A stretch of DNA of 64,000 nucleotides from Dechloromonas sp. (lineage in GTDB: Bacteria; Pseudomonadota; Gammaproteobacteria; Burkholderiales; Rhodocyclaceae), in assembly GCA_028687035.1 (NCBI GenBank), contig JAQUAX010000007.1, positions 96,549 to 160,548 of the forward strand, read 5' to 3'. A program made the translations under genes and the position numbers. Position 1 is the stretch's first letter, and every line of letters starts with the position of its first letter. A model generated the notes under the pieces. It was not told where the DNA came from and did no database searches. It saw only the letters and a program-made list of their open reading frames with translations. Below are positions 36,386-46,511 of the stretch, piece after piece.

Positions 36386-37168
36386 ATGGAACAAAGCAAG
36401 ATCAACGAACTGGGCGACGAGCTGTACGAAGCGCTGGTCGCCCGCAAGACGCTGGCGCCGCTGACCTCGCGCGGCCTCGACATCACCGTCGAGGACGCCT
36501 ACCACATCCAGCAGCGGATGATCGCCCGCCGCATCGAGAAGGGCGAGAAGGTCGTCGGCAAGAAGATCGGCGTCACCAGCCAGGCGGTCATGAACCTGCT
36601 CGGCGTGCATCAGCCGGACTTCGGCTGGCTGCTCGACGGCATGGTGTACAACGAGGGCGAGTCGATCCCGATCGACACGCTGATCCAGCCCAAGGCCGAA
36701 GGCGAGATCGCCTTCCTGCTGAAGAAGGACCTGCAGGGCCCGGGCGTCACCGCGGCCGACGTGCTGGCGGCGACCGAGGGCGTGATGGCCTGCTTCGAGA
36801 TCGTCGATTCGCGCATCCAGGACTGGAAGATCAAGATCCAGGACACCGTCGCCGACAACGCCTCCTGCGGCGTCTTCGTGCTCGGCGACCAGCTGGTCGA
36901 CATCAGCCAGGTCGATCTGGCGCTGTGCGGCATGGTGCTCGAGAAGAACGGCGAGATCGTCGTCACTGGCGCCGGCGCCGCGACGCTGGGCCACCCGGTC
37001 AATGCGATGGTCTGGCTGGCCAACACGCTGGGCCGCCTGGGCATCGCGCTGAAGGCCGGCGACATCGTGCTGTCCGGCGCGATGGGCGCGATGGTGCCGG
37101 TGCAGAAGGGCGACAACCTGCGCTGCACGATCGGCGGCATCGGCGGCTGCTCCGTGCGTTTCGTCTGA
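36386..37168 (+). CDS. dmpE: 2-Oxopent-4-enoate hydratase
   Basis: A 260-residue hydratase that adds water to 2-hydroxypent-2,4-dienoate, giving 4-hydroxy-2-oxovalerate. Family segments include KVVGKKIGVTSQAVMNLLGV, PKAEGEIAFLLKKDL, and metal-binding acidic residues around EIVDSRIQDWKIKIQDTVADN. It is a paralogue of dmpH in the same operon; assigned to dmpE by its order and by VHQPDFGWLLDGMV. Confidence 0.95.
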   Translation: MEQSKINELGDELYEALVARKTLAPLTSRGLDITVEDAYHIQQRMIARRIEKGEKVVGKKIGVTSQAVMNLLGVHQPDFGWLLDGMVYNEGESIPIDTLIQPKAEGEIAFLLKKDLQGPGVTAADVLAATEGVMACFEIVDSRIQDWKIKIQDTVADNASCGVFVLGDQLVDISQVDLALCGMVLEKNGEIVVTGAGAATLGHPVNAMVWLANTLGRLGIALKAGDIVLSGAMGAMVPVQKGDNLRCTIGGIGGCSVRFV

Positions 37169-37176
37169 GGCCGGCC

Positions 37177-37971
37177 ATGGATCTGCAACTGAACGGCAAA
37201 TCGGCCCTGGTCACCGGGTCGACCGCGGGCATCGGCTTCGCGATCGCCACCGAACTCGCCCGCGAGGGCGTCCGCGTGACGATCAACGGCCGCCGTCAGG
37301 CCGGCGTCGATGCCGCGGTCGACCGCCTGCGCGGCCTGGTTTCCGGCGCCGAGGTCTGCGGCTTCGCGGCCGACCTGTCCACCGCCTACGGCTGCCAGGC
37401 GCTGGCCGGCGCCTGTCCGCAGGTCGACATCCTGGTCAACAACCTCGGCATCTTCGACCCGGCGCCCTTCGCGTCCATCCCGGACAGCGAATGGCAGCGC
37501 TTCTTCGACACCAACGTGATGAGCGGCGTCCGCCTCGCCCGTCACTACCTGCCGGCGATGAAGGCCGCCCACTGGGGCCGCGTCGTGTTCATCTCCAGCG
37601 AATCCGGCATCAACACGCCGGGCGAGATGGTGCATTACGGCATGACCAAGTCGGCCCAGCTCGCGGTCGCCCGCGGCCTGGCGCAGGACTGCGCCGGCAC
37701 CGGCGTCACCGTCAATTCGGTGCTGCCCGGTCCGACCCGCTCCGAAGGCGTCGCCGCCTTCTTCGCCAAGCTGGCCGACGAGGCCGGCATCGACGAGGGC
37801 GAGATGGAGCGCCGCTTCTTCGCCGAAGCCCGCCCGACCTCGATCCTCAAACGCATGATCGATCCGGCCGAAGTCGCCGCGCTGGTCGCCTACGTCTGCA
37901 GCGGCCGCGCCGCTGCGACGACCGGGGCGGCGCTGCGCGTCGAGGGCGGCATCGTTTCCACCATCTGCTGA
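37177..37971 (+). CDS. Short-chain dehydrogenase/reductase
   Basis: A 264-residue classical SDR. The cofactor motif is GSTAGIG, then NNLGIF, the catalytic Ser in FISSESG, and YGMTK with Tyr and Lys. The GRR after the second strand suggests NADP preference. It lies eight bases after dmpE and 28 before dmpF, where the Pseudomonas CF600 operon has no gene. Its substrate is unknown; a pathway alcohol or dihydrodiol is possible. Confidence 0.88.
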   Translation: MDLQLNGKSALVTGSTAGIGFAIATELAREGVRVTINGRRQAGVDAAVDRLRGLVSGAEVCGFAADLSTAYGCQALAGACPQVDILVNNLGIFDPAPFASIPDSEWQRFFDTNVMSGVRLARHYLPAMKAAHWGRVVFISSESGINTPGEMVHYGMTKSAQLAVARGLAQDCAGTGVTVNSVLPGPTRSEGVAAFFAKLADEAGIDEGEMERRFFAEARPTSILKRMIDPAEVAALVAYVCSGRAAATTGAALRVEGGIVSTIC

Positions 37972-37999
37972 ACCCCTTTCATCCCAAAGGACCCCACAC

Positions 38000-38914
38000 A
38001 TGAGCCAGAAAATCAAATGCGCGCTGATCGGGCCGGGCAACATCGGCACCGACCTGCTGTACAAGCTGAAGCGCAGTCCCTTCCTCGAGCCGGTCTGGAT
38101 GGTCGGCATCGATCCCGAATCCGAAGGCCTCAAGCGCGCCGCCGAAATGGGCCTGAAGGTCACCGCCGAGGGCGTCGACGGCCTGCTGCCGCACGTGCTG
38201 GCCGATAACGTCCAGATCGCCTTCGACGCGACCTCGGCCTACGTCCATGCCGAAAACAGCCGCAAGCTGAACGCGCTGGGCGTGCTGATGATCGACCTGA
38301 CGCCGGCCGCGATCGGCCCCTACTGCGTGCCGCCGGTCAACCTGAAGGAACACGTCGGCAAACGCGAGATGAACGTCAACATGGTCACCTGCGGCGGCCA
38401 GGCGACGATCCCGATGGTCGCCGCGGTGTCCCGCGTGCAGAAGGTCAAGTACGGCGAGATCGTCGCCACGGTGTCGTCCAAGTCGGCCGGCCCGGGCACC
38501 CGCAAGAACATCGACGAATTCACCCGGACCACCGCTGGCGCGGTCGAGAAGGTCGGCGGCGCCGAGAAGGGCAAGGCGATCATCATCATCAACCCGGCGG
38601 AGCCGCCGCTGATCATGCGCGACACCGTGCATTGCCTGACCGAGGGCACGCCGGACCAGGCCGCGATCACCGCGTCGATCCACGACATGATCAAGGAAGT
38701 CCAGAAGTACGTGCCGGGCTACCGCCTGGTCAACGGCCCGGTGTTCGACGGCAACCGCGTGTCGGTCTACCTCGAGGTGCAGGGCCTGGGCGACTTCCTG
38801 CCGACCTACGCCGGCAACCTGGACATCATGACCGCCGCCGGCGCCCGCACCGCCGAGATGTTCGCCGAAGAAATGATCAAGGGCACGCTCAAGCTCGAGC
38901 CGGTTGCCGGGTAA
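38000..38914 (+). CDS. dmpF: Acetaldehyde dehydrogenase (acylating)
   Basis: A 304-residue enzyme that makes acetyl-CoA from acetaldehyde with NAD and CoA. The Rossmann start is [15 protein letters not shown]; the catalytic cysteine lies in [14 protein letters not shown]. It forms a complex with the aldolase DmpG through which acetaldehyde is channelled. An AAAGGA site precedes the start. Confidence 0.96.
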   Translation: MSQKIKCALIGPGNIGTDLLYKLKRSPFLEPVWMVGIDPESEGLKRAAEMGLKVTAEGVDGLLPHVLADNVQIAFDATSAYVHAENSRKLNALGVLMIDLTPAAIGPYCVPPVNLKEHVGKREMNVNMVTCGGQATIPMVAAVSRVQKVKYGEIVATVSSKSAGPGTRKNIDEFTRTTAGAVEKVGGAEKGKAIIIINPAEPPLIMRDTVHCLTEGTPDQAAITASIHDMIKEVQKYVPGYRLVNGPVFDGNRVSVYLEVQGLGDFLPTYAGNLDIMTAAGARTAEMFAEEMIKGTLKLEPVAG

Positions 38915-38924
38915 GGAGAAGAAA

Positions 38925-39953
38925 ATGAGTTTGCAAGGCAAGAAAGTCACCCTCCACGACATGACCCTGCGCGACGGCATGCATCCGAAGCGCCACCAGA
39001 TGTCGCTCGACCAGATGGTCGCCATCGCCACCGGCCTCGATGAAGCCGGCGTGCCGCTGATCGAGGTCACGCACGGCGACGGCCTCGGCGGTTCGTCGGT
39101 CAACTACGGCTTCCCGGCCCATACCGACGAGGAATACCTCGGTACGGTGATCCCGAAGATGAAGCAGGCCAAGGTCTCGGCGCTGCTGCTGCCGGGCATC
39201 GGCACCGTCGATCACCTGAAGATGGCGCGCGGACTGGGCGTCAATACCATCCGCGTCGCGACGCACTGCACCGAGGCCGACGTCTCCGAGCAGCACATCA
39301 CGATGGCGCGCAAGCTGGACATGGACACCGTCGGCTTCCTGATGATGGCCCACATGAACAGCCCGGAAGGCCTGGTCAAGCAGGCCAAGCTGATGGAAAG
39401 CTACGGCGCCAACTGCATCTACGTCACCGACTCGGCCGGCCACCTGCTGCCGGAAGGCGTCAAGGCCCGCCTCGGCGCGGTGCGCGATGCGCTGAAGCCG
39501 GAAACCGAACTCGGCTTCCACGGCCACCACAACCTGGCGATGGGTGTCGCCAACTCGATCGCCGCGATCGAGATCGGCGCCAACCGCATCGACGCCGCCG
39601 CCGCGGGCCTGGGCGCCGGGGCCGGCAACACGCCGATGGAAGTGCTGGTCGCCGTGTGCAGCCTGATGGGAATCGAAACCGGCGTCGATGTCGCGAAGAT
39701 CACCGACGTCGCCGAAGACCTGGTCGTGCCGATCATGGACTTCCCGATCCGCATCGACCGCGACGCGCTGACCCTGGGCTATGCCGGCGTCTATGGCTCC
39801 TTCCTGCTGTTCGCCAAGCGCGCGTCCGCCAAGTACGGCGTGCCGGCGCGCGAGATCCTGGTCGAACTGGGCCGGCGCGGCATGGTCGGCGGCCAGGAAG
39901 ACATGATCGAGGACACCGCCATCACGATGGCGCGCGAGCGGGGGCTGCTGTAA
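38925..39953 (+). CDS. dmpG: 4-Hydroxy-2-oxovalerate aldolase
   Basis: A 342-residue TIM-barrel aldolase that splits 4-hydroxy-2-oxovalerate into pyruvate and acetaldehyde. [15 protein letters not shown] carries the catalytic Arg/Asp and His region, and the metal-binding GFHGHHN motif is present. The start at 38925 has a GGAG site. The stop overlaps dmpH by TAATG. Confidence 0.96.
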   Translation: MSLQGKKVTLHDMTLRDGMHPKRHQMSLDQMVAIATGLDEAGVPLIEVTHGDGLGGSSVNYGFPAHTDEEYLGTVIPKMKQAKVSALLLPGIGTVDHLKMARGLGVNTIRVATHCTEADVSEQHITMARKLDMDTVGFLMMAHMNSPEGLVKQAKLMESYGANCIYVTDSAGHLLPEGVKARLGAVRDALKPETELGFHGHHNLAMGVANSIAAIEIGANRIDAAAAGLGAGAGNTPMEVLVAVCSLMGIETGVDVAKITDVAEDLVVPIMDFPIRIDRDALTLGYAGVYGSFLLFAKRASAKYGVPAREILVELGRRGMVGGQEDMIEDTAITMARERGLL

Positions 39954-40741
39954 TGAAACTGGACCGGAAAACCATCGAGCAGCTCGCCGAGCACCTGGAA
40001 AACGCCGAGCTGCAGGCGCACGACGTCGTCAAGATCACCGACGCCCATCCCGAGATGGACTGGGACGACGCCTACGCGATCCAGGCCGAGATCCTGCGCC
40101 GCAAGCTGGCGCGCGGCAACAAGGTGGTCGGCCTGAAGTGCGGCCTGACCTCGCGCGCCAAGATGAAGCAGATGGGCGTCGAGACGCCGTGCTTCGGCTT
40201 CCTGGTCGACTATTTCACGGTCGACGACGGCGGCACGGTCAAAACCGGCGAGCTGATCCACCCGAAGGTCGAGCCGGAAATCGCCTTCGTGCTGAAGAAG
40301 CCGCTGAAGGGCCCGGGCTGCCACGTCGGCGCGGTGCTCGCCGCGACCGATTTCGTGATGGCCGGCATCGAGGTGATCGACTCGCGCTACCGTGACTTCA
40401 AGTTCGACCTGAAGAGCGTGATCGCCGACAACTGCTCGTCGTCGCGCTACGTGCTGGGCGGCGTCGCCGCGCCGGTCGCCGGGCTCGACCTGCGCACGCT
40501 GGGCGTGGTCATGGAAAAGAACGGGCAGCCGGTCGCCATCGGCGCCGGTGCGGCGGTGCTCGGCCACCCGGCGGCGGCGATCGCGATGCTGGCCAACCAC
40601 CTCGGCGCCCGCGGCGAGGAAATCCCGGCCGGTACGATGATCCTGTCCGGCGGCGTCACTGAGGCGGTCGCGGTCAACGCCGGCGACCACGTCAATTTGC
40701 GCGTCCAGTCGCTGGGCAGCGTCAGCGTCCATTTCGCCTGA
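39953..40741 (+). CDS. dmpH: 4-Oxalocrotonate decarboxylase
   Basis: A 262-residue paralogue of dmpE that decarboxylates 2-oxohex-3-enedioate to 2-hydroxypent-2,4-dienoate, in complex with the hydratase. Distinctive segments are NKVVGLKCGLTSRAKMKQMGV and HPKVEPEIAFVLKKPLKGPG. The start codon overlaps the dmpG stop. Confidence 0.95.
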   Translation: MKLDRKTIEQLAEHLENAELQAHDVVKITDAHPEMDWDDAYAIQAEILRRKLARGNKVVGLKCGLTSRAKMKQMGVETPCFGFLVDYFTVDDGGTVKTGELIHPKVEPEIAFVLKKPLKGPGCHVGAVLAATDFVMAGIEVIDSRYRDFKFDLKSVIADNCSSSRYVLGGVAAPVAGLDLRTLGVVMEKNGQPVAIGAGAAVLGHPAAAIAMLANHLGARGEEIPAGTMILSGGVTEAVAVNAGDHVNLRVQSLGSVSVHFA

Positions 40742-40761
40742 TCAAGCAAGGAGAAGCTTAC

Positions 40762-40953
40762 ATGCCGTTCGCACAAATCTACCTGATCGAAGGTCGCACC
40801 GACGAACAGAAAAAGGCGCTGATCGAAAAGGTCAGCGCCGCGATGGCCGAGGCGCTGGGCGCCCCGCTCGAAAACACCCGGGTGTGGATCCAGGACGTCC
40901 CGAAGGCGCAATGGGGGATCGGCGGCAAGACCGCCAAGGACCTCGGGCGCTAG
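40762..40953 (+). CDS. dmpI: 4-Oxalocrotonate tautomerase
   Basis: A 63-residue tautomerase; after loss of Met the catalytic Pro1 is exposed (MPFAQIYLIEGRTDEQKKAL). Arg12 and Arg40, counted from Pro, are conserved in RTDEQK and ENTRVWIQD. It interconverts the enol and keto forms of oxalocrotonate. Last gene of the operon, with an AAGGAGA site. Confidence 0.96.
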   Translation: MPFAQIYLIEGRTDEQKKALIEKVSAAMAEALGAPLENTRVWIQDVPKAQWGIGGKTAKDLGR

Positions 40954-40965
40954 CACAACCCTGAA

Positions 40966-40992
40966 ACCGGGCGGGCCCGAGGGCCCGCCGGC
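40966..40992 (+). terminator. Strong GC hairpin after dmpI (possible terminator)
   Basis: GGCGGGCCC at 40970-40978 pairs with GGGCCCGCC at 40981-40989. No T-run follows, so it may be only a stabilising or partial terminator. Its place right after the last gene of the meta-cleavage operon fits transcript-end processing. Confidence 0.4.
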
Positions 40993-41060
40993 AATCCCCG
41001 ACAGCTGCCGGAAACAGGCGGCGGGGAGGCGTCTTGCCGAAAGAAGTAGGAGGAGATGTG

Positions 41061-42044
41061 GTGAAACACAAAAACAACGGGGGCGGCCGCCGGCCGTCGC
41101 CCACGATAGCAGTGGCCGCCGCCGTGCTGGCGGCGGCCATGCTCGCCGGCTGCAGCCAGGGACCCGACATGTCGGGGATCGCCGCCGAGCGCGAGCGTTC
41201 CGTCCATCGCTACGACACCAGCCAGGCGATCGCCGCCAACGGCCAGGTCGTCGTCGCCGGCACGCAGAGCGGCGCCGCGCTGGTCTCGGCCGACCGCGGC
41301 GCGACCTGGCGGCGCCAGGCGCTGGGCCAGGCCTCGCTGGTCGATATCGCGGCCTGCGGCGAGCAGGGCTTCGTCGCGATCGACCATTACCACAAGGTCT
41401 GGTTCGCCGATGCGCAGGGCGCCGGCTGGCAGTCGGTGCCGCTCGAATCGCCGCGCACGCCGATCGCCGTCGCCTGCGACGCGCAGGGCGGCTGGTGGGT
41501 CGCCGGCACCAACGCGACCATCGCCGGTAGCGCCGACCGCGGCCAGACCTGGCAGGTCAGCGAACTGGGCGGCGACGTCCAGGTCACGACGATCCAGTTC
41601 GTCGGCAAGCGCGGCATCGCGCTCGGCGAATTCGGCCTGACCGCGTTCAGCGACGATGGCGGCAAGACCTGGTCCAAGGGCGCCAAGATTCCCGGCGACT
41701 TCTATCCGTACGCCGCGCTGTTCCGCGACGCCAGCGAAGGCTGGGTCGCCGGCATTGCCGGCCAGATGCTGCACACCGCCGACGGCGGCAAGACCTGGCA
41801 GAAGCAGGCGAACGCCGCGCAGGCCTCGCTGAACCGCCTGTTCATGCACGACGGCGTACCGCACGCGGTCGGCAACGGCGGCACCATCGCCCGCCTCGAC
41901 GGCGAGACCTGGCGTGTCGTTCCCTATTCCGATCCGCTGCCCGTGTTCTTCGGCGGCGGCGCCTCGCTGCCCGGCCAGAAGGCCGTGGTCGTCGGCGGCC
42001 CCGGCGGCGTGCTGCGCGCCGTCGGCACCGCGAACAACAAATAA
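41061..42044 (+). CDS. Ycf48-like lipoprotein (beta-propeller)
   Basis: A 327-residue lipoprotein. The signal ends in a lipobox (MLAGC); repeated DRGATWRR, DRGQTWQV, DDGGKTWSK and DGGKTWQK units mark the Ycf48/BNR-type beta-propeller. I chose the GTG start at 41061 for the AGGAGGAG ribosome site just upstream. It heads a block with the RND exporter and DUF1302/DUF1329 genes, a partnership seen in many proteobacteria; the protein probably assists the exporter in the periplasm. Confidence 0.85.
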   Translation: MKHKNNGGGRRPSPTIAVAAAVLAAAMLAGCSQGPDMSGIAAERERSVHRYDTSQAIAANGQVVVAGTQSGAALVSADRGATWRRQALGQASLVDIAACGEQGFVAIDHYHKVWFADAQGAGWQSVPLESPRTPIAVACDAQGGWWVAGTNATIAGSADRGQTWQVSELGGDVQVTTIQFVGKRGIALGEFGLTAFSDDGGKTWSKGAKIPGDFYPYAALFRDASEGWVAGIAGQMLHTADGGKTWQKQANAAQASLNRLFMHDGVPHAVGNGGTIARLDGETWRVVPYSDPLPVFFGGGASLPGQKAVVVGGPGGVLRAVGTANNK

Positions 42045-42059
42045 AAACGGAGCGAGACC

Positions 42060-44450
42060 ATGGTGAGCCAATTCCGTCATTCCATCACCCACAAGCTGCA
42101 CCGGGGCGAGGAATGGATATTCCGCAATCCCAAGATCGTGCTGGCGCTGGTGCTGGCCGTGACCATCCTGTTCGGTTTCGCGCTGCCCAAGCTGCGCGTA
42201 TTCACGGACTTTTCCGATCTGCTGCCGCAGAACCACGCCTACATCAAGGTGTACAACCGCCTGAAGGAAAACTTCGGCGGCGCCAACATGATCGTGATGT
42301 CGGTCGAGGTCGAGAACGGCACGATCTTCAACGACGACACGCTGAAGCTGATCCACGAGGCGACGCAGGGCGTCGATAACCTGCCGGGCGTCAACCACAA
42401 CCTGGTCACCAGCCTGACCCACCGCACCGCGCGCAAGGTCTTCCTCGACGACCAGGGCGGCTTCGCGTCCGAGTCCTACTACGATCCGCTGAAACCCGGC
42501 CGTACCGTCGCCGAGCTCGAGCAGCTGAAGAAGGACGTGCTGGCCAACCCGACGATCTACGGGCTGCTCGTGTCGCCCGACCTGAAGGCGGCGCTGATCA
42601 AGGCCCAGCTCAACGAGACCGACATCGACTACCCGGCGACCTTCGCCGCGCTGCAGCAGGTCCGTGCCAGCCTCGAGAAACCCGGCCACAAGATCTATGT
42701 GACCGGCAACCCGGTGCTGACCGGCTGGGTCTATACGTACCTGAACCAGATCGTCGAGATCCTGGCCTACACGCTGGCGCTGCTGGCGACGCTGCTGATC
42801 GTCTATTTCCGCCGCTTCTACGGTATCGCGCTGCCGCTGCTCGGCATCGCGCTGTCGTCGATCTGGGGCCTCGGCTTCATGGCGGCGATGGGCATCAACC
42901 TGGAACCGCTGTCGCTGCCGATCCCCTTCCTGATTGCCGCGCGCGCCACGTCGCACGGCGTCCAGCTGGTGGTCCGCTACTACGAGGAACTGGCCGTCGT
43001 GCATGACGGGCCGAAGGCGGCGCGCAACGCGCTCGACGCGCTGTTCCGGCCGGGCTCGCTGGCGATCATCGTCGACGCGGTCGGCATCGCCGTGCTGGTG
43101 CTGGGCGCCGCGCCGTTCAACCACAAGCTCGGCCTGGCCGCCGGCTTCTGGGGCTTCTCGGTGATCTTCACGGTGCACTTCATGGTGCCGCTGGCGCTGA
43201 CCATCCTGCCGGCGCCGAAGAAGCACGAGAACGGCAACGAGGGCGTGCGCAACTTCCTGGCCCGGGCGATGGCGCTGACCGGCGGCACCGAGGGCGGTGC
43301 CCGCTCGATCCTGATCCTGACATTGATCGGCGCGATCGGCGGCTCCTACCTGGTGACCAAGGTCCAGCTCGGCGAATCCGAGCCGGGCTCGCCGCTGCTC
43401 CACCTCGACCACGACTACAACGTGTCGACCAAGGCGATCAACACGCGCTTCCCGGGCTCCGAGGAACTGCACGTCGTCGCCCGCACCGACGACAAGGGCG
43501 GCATCAAGCGGCCCGAGGTGATGGCGGCGATCGAGCGCTTCCAGGCGCACATGCTGTCCGATCCCCAGCTGGGCGGCACCAAGGCCATCCCGGGCGTCAT
43601 GCGCGTGGTCAACAAGCTGATCCACAACGACGACCCGCGCTGGATGCAGTTGCCGGACTCGCAGGACGAGATCGGCGGCCTGATGTTCACCTACATGGCG
43701 TCGAGCCCGATTCCCGGCGCGCTGAAGGAGTTCGTCAACGCCGACGAGAACGAGGCCAACATGGTCTTCTACTACAAGGACCACCAGGCCGACACGATCA
43801 ACCGCATCGTCGCGCTGGCCGAGGAGGGCATCCGCCAGATCGAGAAGGAAGTGCCGGGCCTGCACGTCGAACTGGGCGGCGGCATCATCGGCGTCACCGC
43901 GGCCGGCAACCAGGCGCTGCACACCGACCACATGATCATCATCCCGGCGGTCATGATCCTGGCCTTCGTGATCGTGATGATCTACTACAGCTCGCTGCAT
44001 GCCGGCTGGCTGATGGTGCTGCCGATGCTGTTCTCGACGCTGATGACCTACGCCTTCATGGGCGCGCTGAACATCGGCATCAACGTCAATACCGTGCCGG
44101 TGATCGCGGTCGGCGTCGGCGTCGGCATCGACTACGCGGTGTACTTCATGGACCGCATCCGCGAGGAGTTTGCCCGGCTGCGCGACATCAAGCAGGCGGT
44201 GATCAATGCGGTGGCGACCACCGGCTACGCGGTCAGCTTCACCGCCGCGACGCTGATCGCCGGCGTCGTCATGTGGATCTTCCTGTCCGACCTGCGCTTC
44301 CAGTCGGACGCCGCGATCCTGCTGTCCTTCATGCTGATCGTCAATGCGATTGCTGCGGTGCTGATCGTGCCGTCATGGTGCGTGGTGTTCAAGCCGAAGT
44401 TCGTCACCGCGATCCACTACGACGAAGACGGCGTGCTCGAAAACGACTGA
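42060..44450 (+). CDS. RND/MMPL-family exporter
   Basis: A 796-residue inner-membrane transporter with 12 predicted helices in two repeats: a first helix near 27-45, a large periplasmic loop, five helices (about 235-385), a helix near 420, a second loop, and five more (about 625-765). Motifs include FTDFSDLLPQNHAYI and VGVGVGIDYAVYFMDRI. It is of the hydrophobe/MMPL type rather than tripartite drug efflux. It lies 15 bases after the Ycf48-like gene. The likely cargo is a hydrophobic compound or lipid. Confidence 0.88.
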   Translation: MVSQFRHSITHKLHRGEEWIFRNPKIVLALVLAVTILFGFALPKLRVFTDFSDLLPQNHAYIKVYNRLKENFGGANMIVMSVEVENGTIFNDDTLKLIHEATQGVDNLPGVNHNLVTSLTHRTARKVFLDDQGGFASESYYDPLKPGRTVAELEQLKKDVLANPTIYGLLVSPDLKAALIKAQLNETDIDYPATFAALQQVRASLEKPGHKIYVTGNPVLTGWVYTYLNQIVEILAYTLALLATLLIVYFRRFYGIALPLLGIALSSIWGLGFMAAMGINLEPLSLPIPFLIAARATSHGVQLVVRYYEELAVVHDGPKAARNALDALFRPGSLAIIVDAVGIAVLVLGAAPFNHKLGLAAGFWGFSVIFTVHFMVPLALTILPAPKKHENGNEGVRNFLARAMALTGGTEGGARSILILTLIGAIGGSYLVTKVQLGESEPGSPLLHLDHDYNVSTKAINTRFPGSEELHVVARTDDKGGIKRPEVMAAIERFQAHMLSDPQLGGTKAIPGVMRVVNKLIHNDDPRWMQLPDSQDEIGGLMFTYMASSPIPGALKEFVNADENEANMVFYYKDHQADTINRIVALAEEGIRQIEKEVPGLHVELGGGIIGVTAAGNQALHTDHMIIIPAVMILAFVIVMIYYSSLHAGWLMVLPMLFSTLMTYAFMGALNIGINVNTVPVIAVGVGVGIDYAVYFMDRIREEFARLRDIKQAVINAVATTGYAVSFTAATLIAGVVMWIFLSDLRFQSDAAILLSFMLIVNAIAAVLIVPSWCVVFKPKFVTAIHYDEDGVLEND

Positions 44451-44509
44451 TAACACTCCGGAAGACCGGAGGAGAACAGCACATTTTCCGACAACCAATG
44501 GGGGAATCC

Positions 44510-46489
44510 ATGGAGACAAAACACGAGAACGGATGGCGCCTGTCGCTGATTGCGGCGGCCCTGTCCGCGAGCTTCGCCGGCCCGGCCTGGTCGATCGACC
44601 TGCCGTCGCTGGGCGATGACAACTCGCCCTGGCAGGTCGATGTGACCTACGAGAACCACACGGTACGCCGGCAGAACGTCGGCCTCGCCAAGTTCCGCAA
44701 CACGCTGCAGGCCGAGTTCGACAAGCGCGCGGCCGACGGCTGGGGCATCCACGGCATCATGCGCGGCACCTGGGACGGCGTGTACCGGATGAACAGCAGC
44801 GAGTACGGCAAGGATGCGGGCGGCGCGATTGCCCTGGAAAACCGGTTCGACGGTTCCCAGGCCGGCTTGCCGCCACCTGCCTACAATCCGCAGTATCAGA
44901 CGCCGACCATTAACTATGGGGGTGGCTTTCCGATTTACGGCGCCGGCACCGGCGACCTGCGCAACGAGGGGCTGCGCGTGCTCGGCGACCGCTGGCATCC
45001 GACCGCCGGCGGCGTCGCCTTCGGCGTGCCGGTCCGTCCCTGCGACGTCGACAAGCGCGGTTGCCGCGATTTCGGCGGCTACGGCGACCTGTCGATGAAC
45101 GAGCTGGAAATGCCGGAATTCAACAAGCGCCTGGATTTCATCCGCGAGCTGTACGTCAAGAAGACCTACGATCTGGACGAGGGCAAGCAGTTCTTCCTGA
45201 AGGTCGGCAAGCAGCAGGTCGTCTGGGGCCGGACCGACCTGTTCCGCGTGCTCGACGTGATCAACCCGGTCGACTACTCGCGCAACAACATCTACGACGA
45301 GCTGTCGGATATCCGCATTCCGATGTGGATGATCCAGGGCGAGTACCGGATGGGCGCCAGCGAGACGATGCAGGACCGCAACATCCAGGTCGTCTGGAAC
45401 TTCGACCAGTTCCGCGCCAACAACCTCGGCCAGTGCGGCTCGCCGAACGTGATTCTGGATGCCGGCTGTTTCTTCCGCGGCATGGCCAACCTGTGGGACA
45501 ACGGCGGCACCGTGGCCAACTTTGCAGGCGGGGTCCTGACGACGGATTTCGGTCCGCACCAGATCGGCATCCGCAAGGTGCATCTGCCGGACTGGTCGAT
45601 CGGCAACACGCAGCTCGGCGCCAAGTACGAGGGGGTGACCGCCGGCGGCCTGTCCTTCTCGCTGAACGCGCTGACCTACCGCTCGCAGCTGCCGTCGTTG
45701 CGCTCGATCAACGGCAAGGGCACGGTCAACCCCTTCACCGGCGGTACCACCGGCAATACCGGGGTGGCCGGCGAGGGCCCCCCGGTCGCGGGCCTGATCG
45801 CCTTCGACATGCATTTCCCGCGCGTCAACCTGATCGGCGGCTCGATGGACTTCCAGGTGCCCGAAGCCGGCGCCGCGGTCCGCGTCGAGGCGGCGTACAC
45901 GTCGGGCGAGGAGTTCTCCAACACGGCGCGTCCGGGGCTGTATTCGAAGAACAACGTGTTCCGTGCGGTGATCGGCATCGACCGGCCGACCTTCATCCCG
46001 TTCATCAGCGAAAGCTCGGCGACGCTGATCTCGGCCCAGCTGTTCTACCAGCACATCTTCGACCACGAGTACTTCAAGATGCCGCTCGGCCCGGTCGGCA
46101 TGCCGGACTGGGAGAACAATTTCATCGGCACGCTGCTGGTCAAGGGCTTCCTGAAGAACGGCACGCTGAGCCCGCAGGTGATTTTCGCGCACGACTTCCA
46201 GGCCCGCGCGACGGCGATCGCCCCGCAGGTCGAATGGAACCTGTCGAACGACCTGAAGATCACCATCGGCGCCAACTACAAACTCGCCGACGGCCGCAGC
46301 CGCTGGAACTTCGACGACTGCCGCTCGTGCAACCCGTACGCGCCCTTCACGCAGGTCGATCCGAGCCAGGCAGTCGGCCAGTCCTGGGGCCTCGGCGGCA
46401 TGGAGCCGCTCGGCCGCTTCCGGGCCGGCCCGATCGGTGCCGCGTTCCGCGAAGACGACATCTTCATCAAGCTGAACTACAAGTTCTGA
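44510..46489 (+). CDS. DUF1302 outer-membrane protein
   Basis: A 659-residue protein with a signal peptide (cleavage near FAGPAWS) and beta-strand-rich body ending in aromatic KLNYKF, typical of an outer-membrane barrel. Typical DUF1302 segments are FFLKVGKQQVVWGRTDLFRVLDVINPVDYS (in part) and RIPMWMIQGEYR. The start at 44510 follows a GGGGGA site; a nearby ATG four codons upstream is possible. It probably forms the outer-membrane part of the exporter system with the DUF1329 partner. Confidence 0.88.
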   Translation: METKHENGWRLSLIAAALSASFAGPAWSIDLPSLGDDNSPWQVDVTYENHTVRRQNVGLAKFRNTLQAEFDKRAADGWGIHGIMRGTWDGVYRMNSSEYGKDAGGAIALENRFDGSQAGLPPPAYNPQYQTPTINYGGGFPIYGAGTGDLRNEGLRVLGDRWHPTAGGVAFGVPVRPCDVDKRGCRDFGGYGDLSMNELEMPEFNKRLDFIRELYVKKTYDLDEGKQFFLKVGKQQVVWGRTDLFRVLDVINPVDYSRNNIYDELSDIRIPMWMIQGEYRMGASETMQDRNIQVVWNFDQFRANNLGQCGSPNVILDAGCFFRGMANLWDNGGTVANFAGGVLTTDFGPHQIGIRKVHLPDWSIGNTQLGAKYEGVTAGGLSFSLNALTYRSQLPSLRSINGKGTVNPFTGGTTGNTGVAGEGPPVAGLIAFDMHFPRVNLIGGSMDFQVPEAGAAVRVEAAYTSGEEFSNTARPGLYSKNNVFRAVIGIDRPTFIPFISESSATLISAQLFYQHIFDHEYFKMPLGPVGMPDWENNFIGTLLVKGFLKNGTLSPQVIFAHDFQARATAIAPQVEWNLSNDLKITIGANYKLADGRSRWNFDDCRSCNPYAPFTQVDPSQAVGQSWGLGGMEPLGRFRAGPIGAAFREDDIFIKLNYKF

Positions 46490-46511
46490 CCCCCTCCCGA
46501 GGAGACATCGC

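Noticed and set aside
40950..44000. Minus-strand open frame of about 1000 codons opposite the lipoprotein and RND exporter genes
   Set aside because: Composition is Asp/Arg/Val/His/Gln-rich antisense noise; the plus-strand genes show signal peptide, lipobox and membrane helices.
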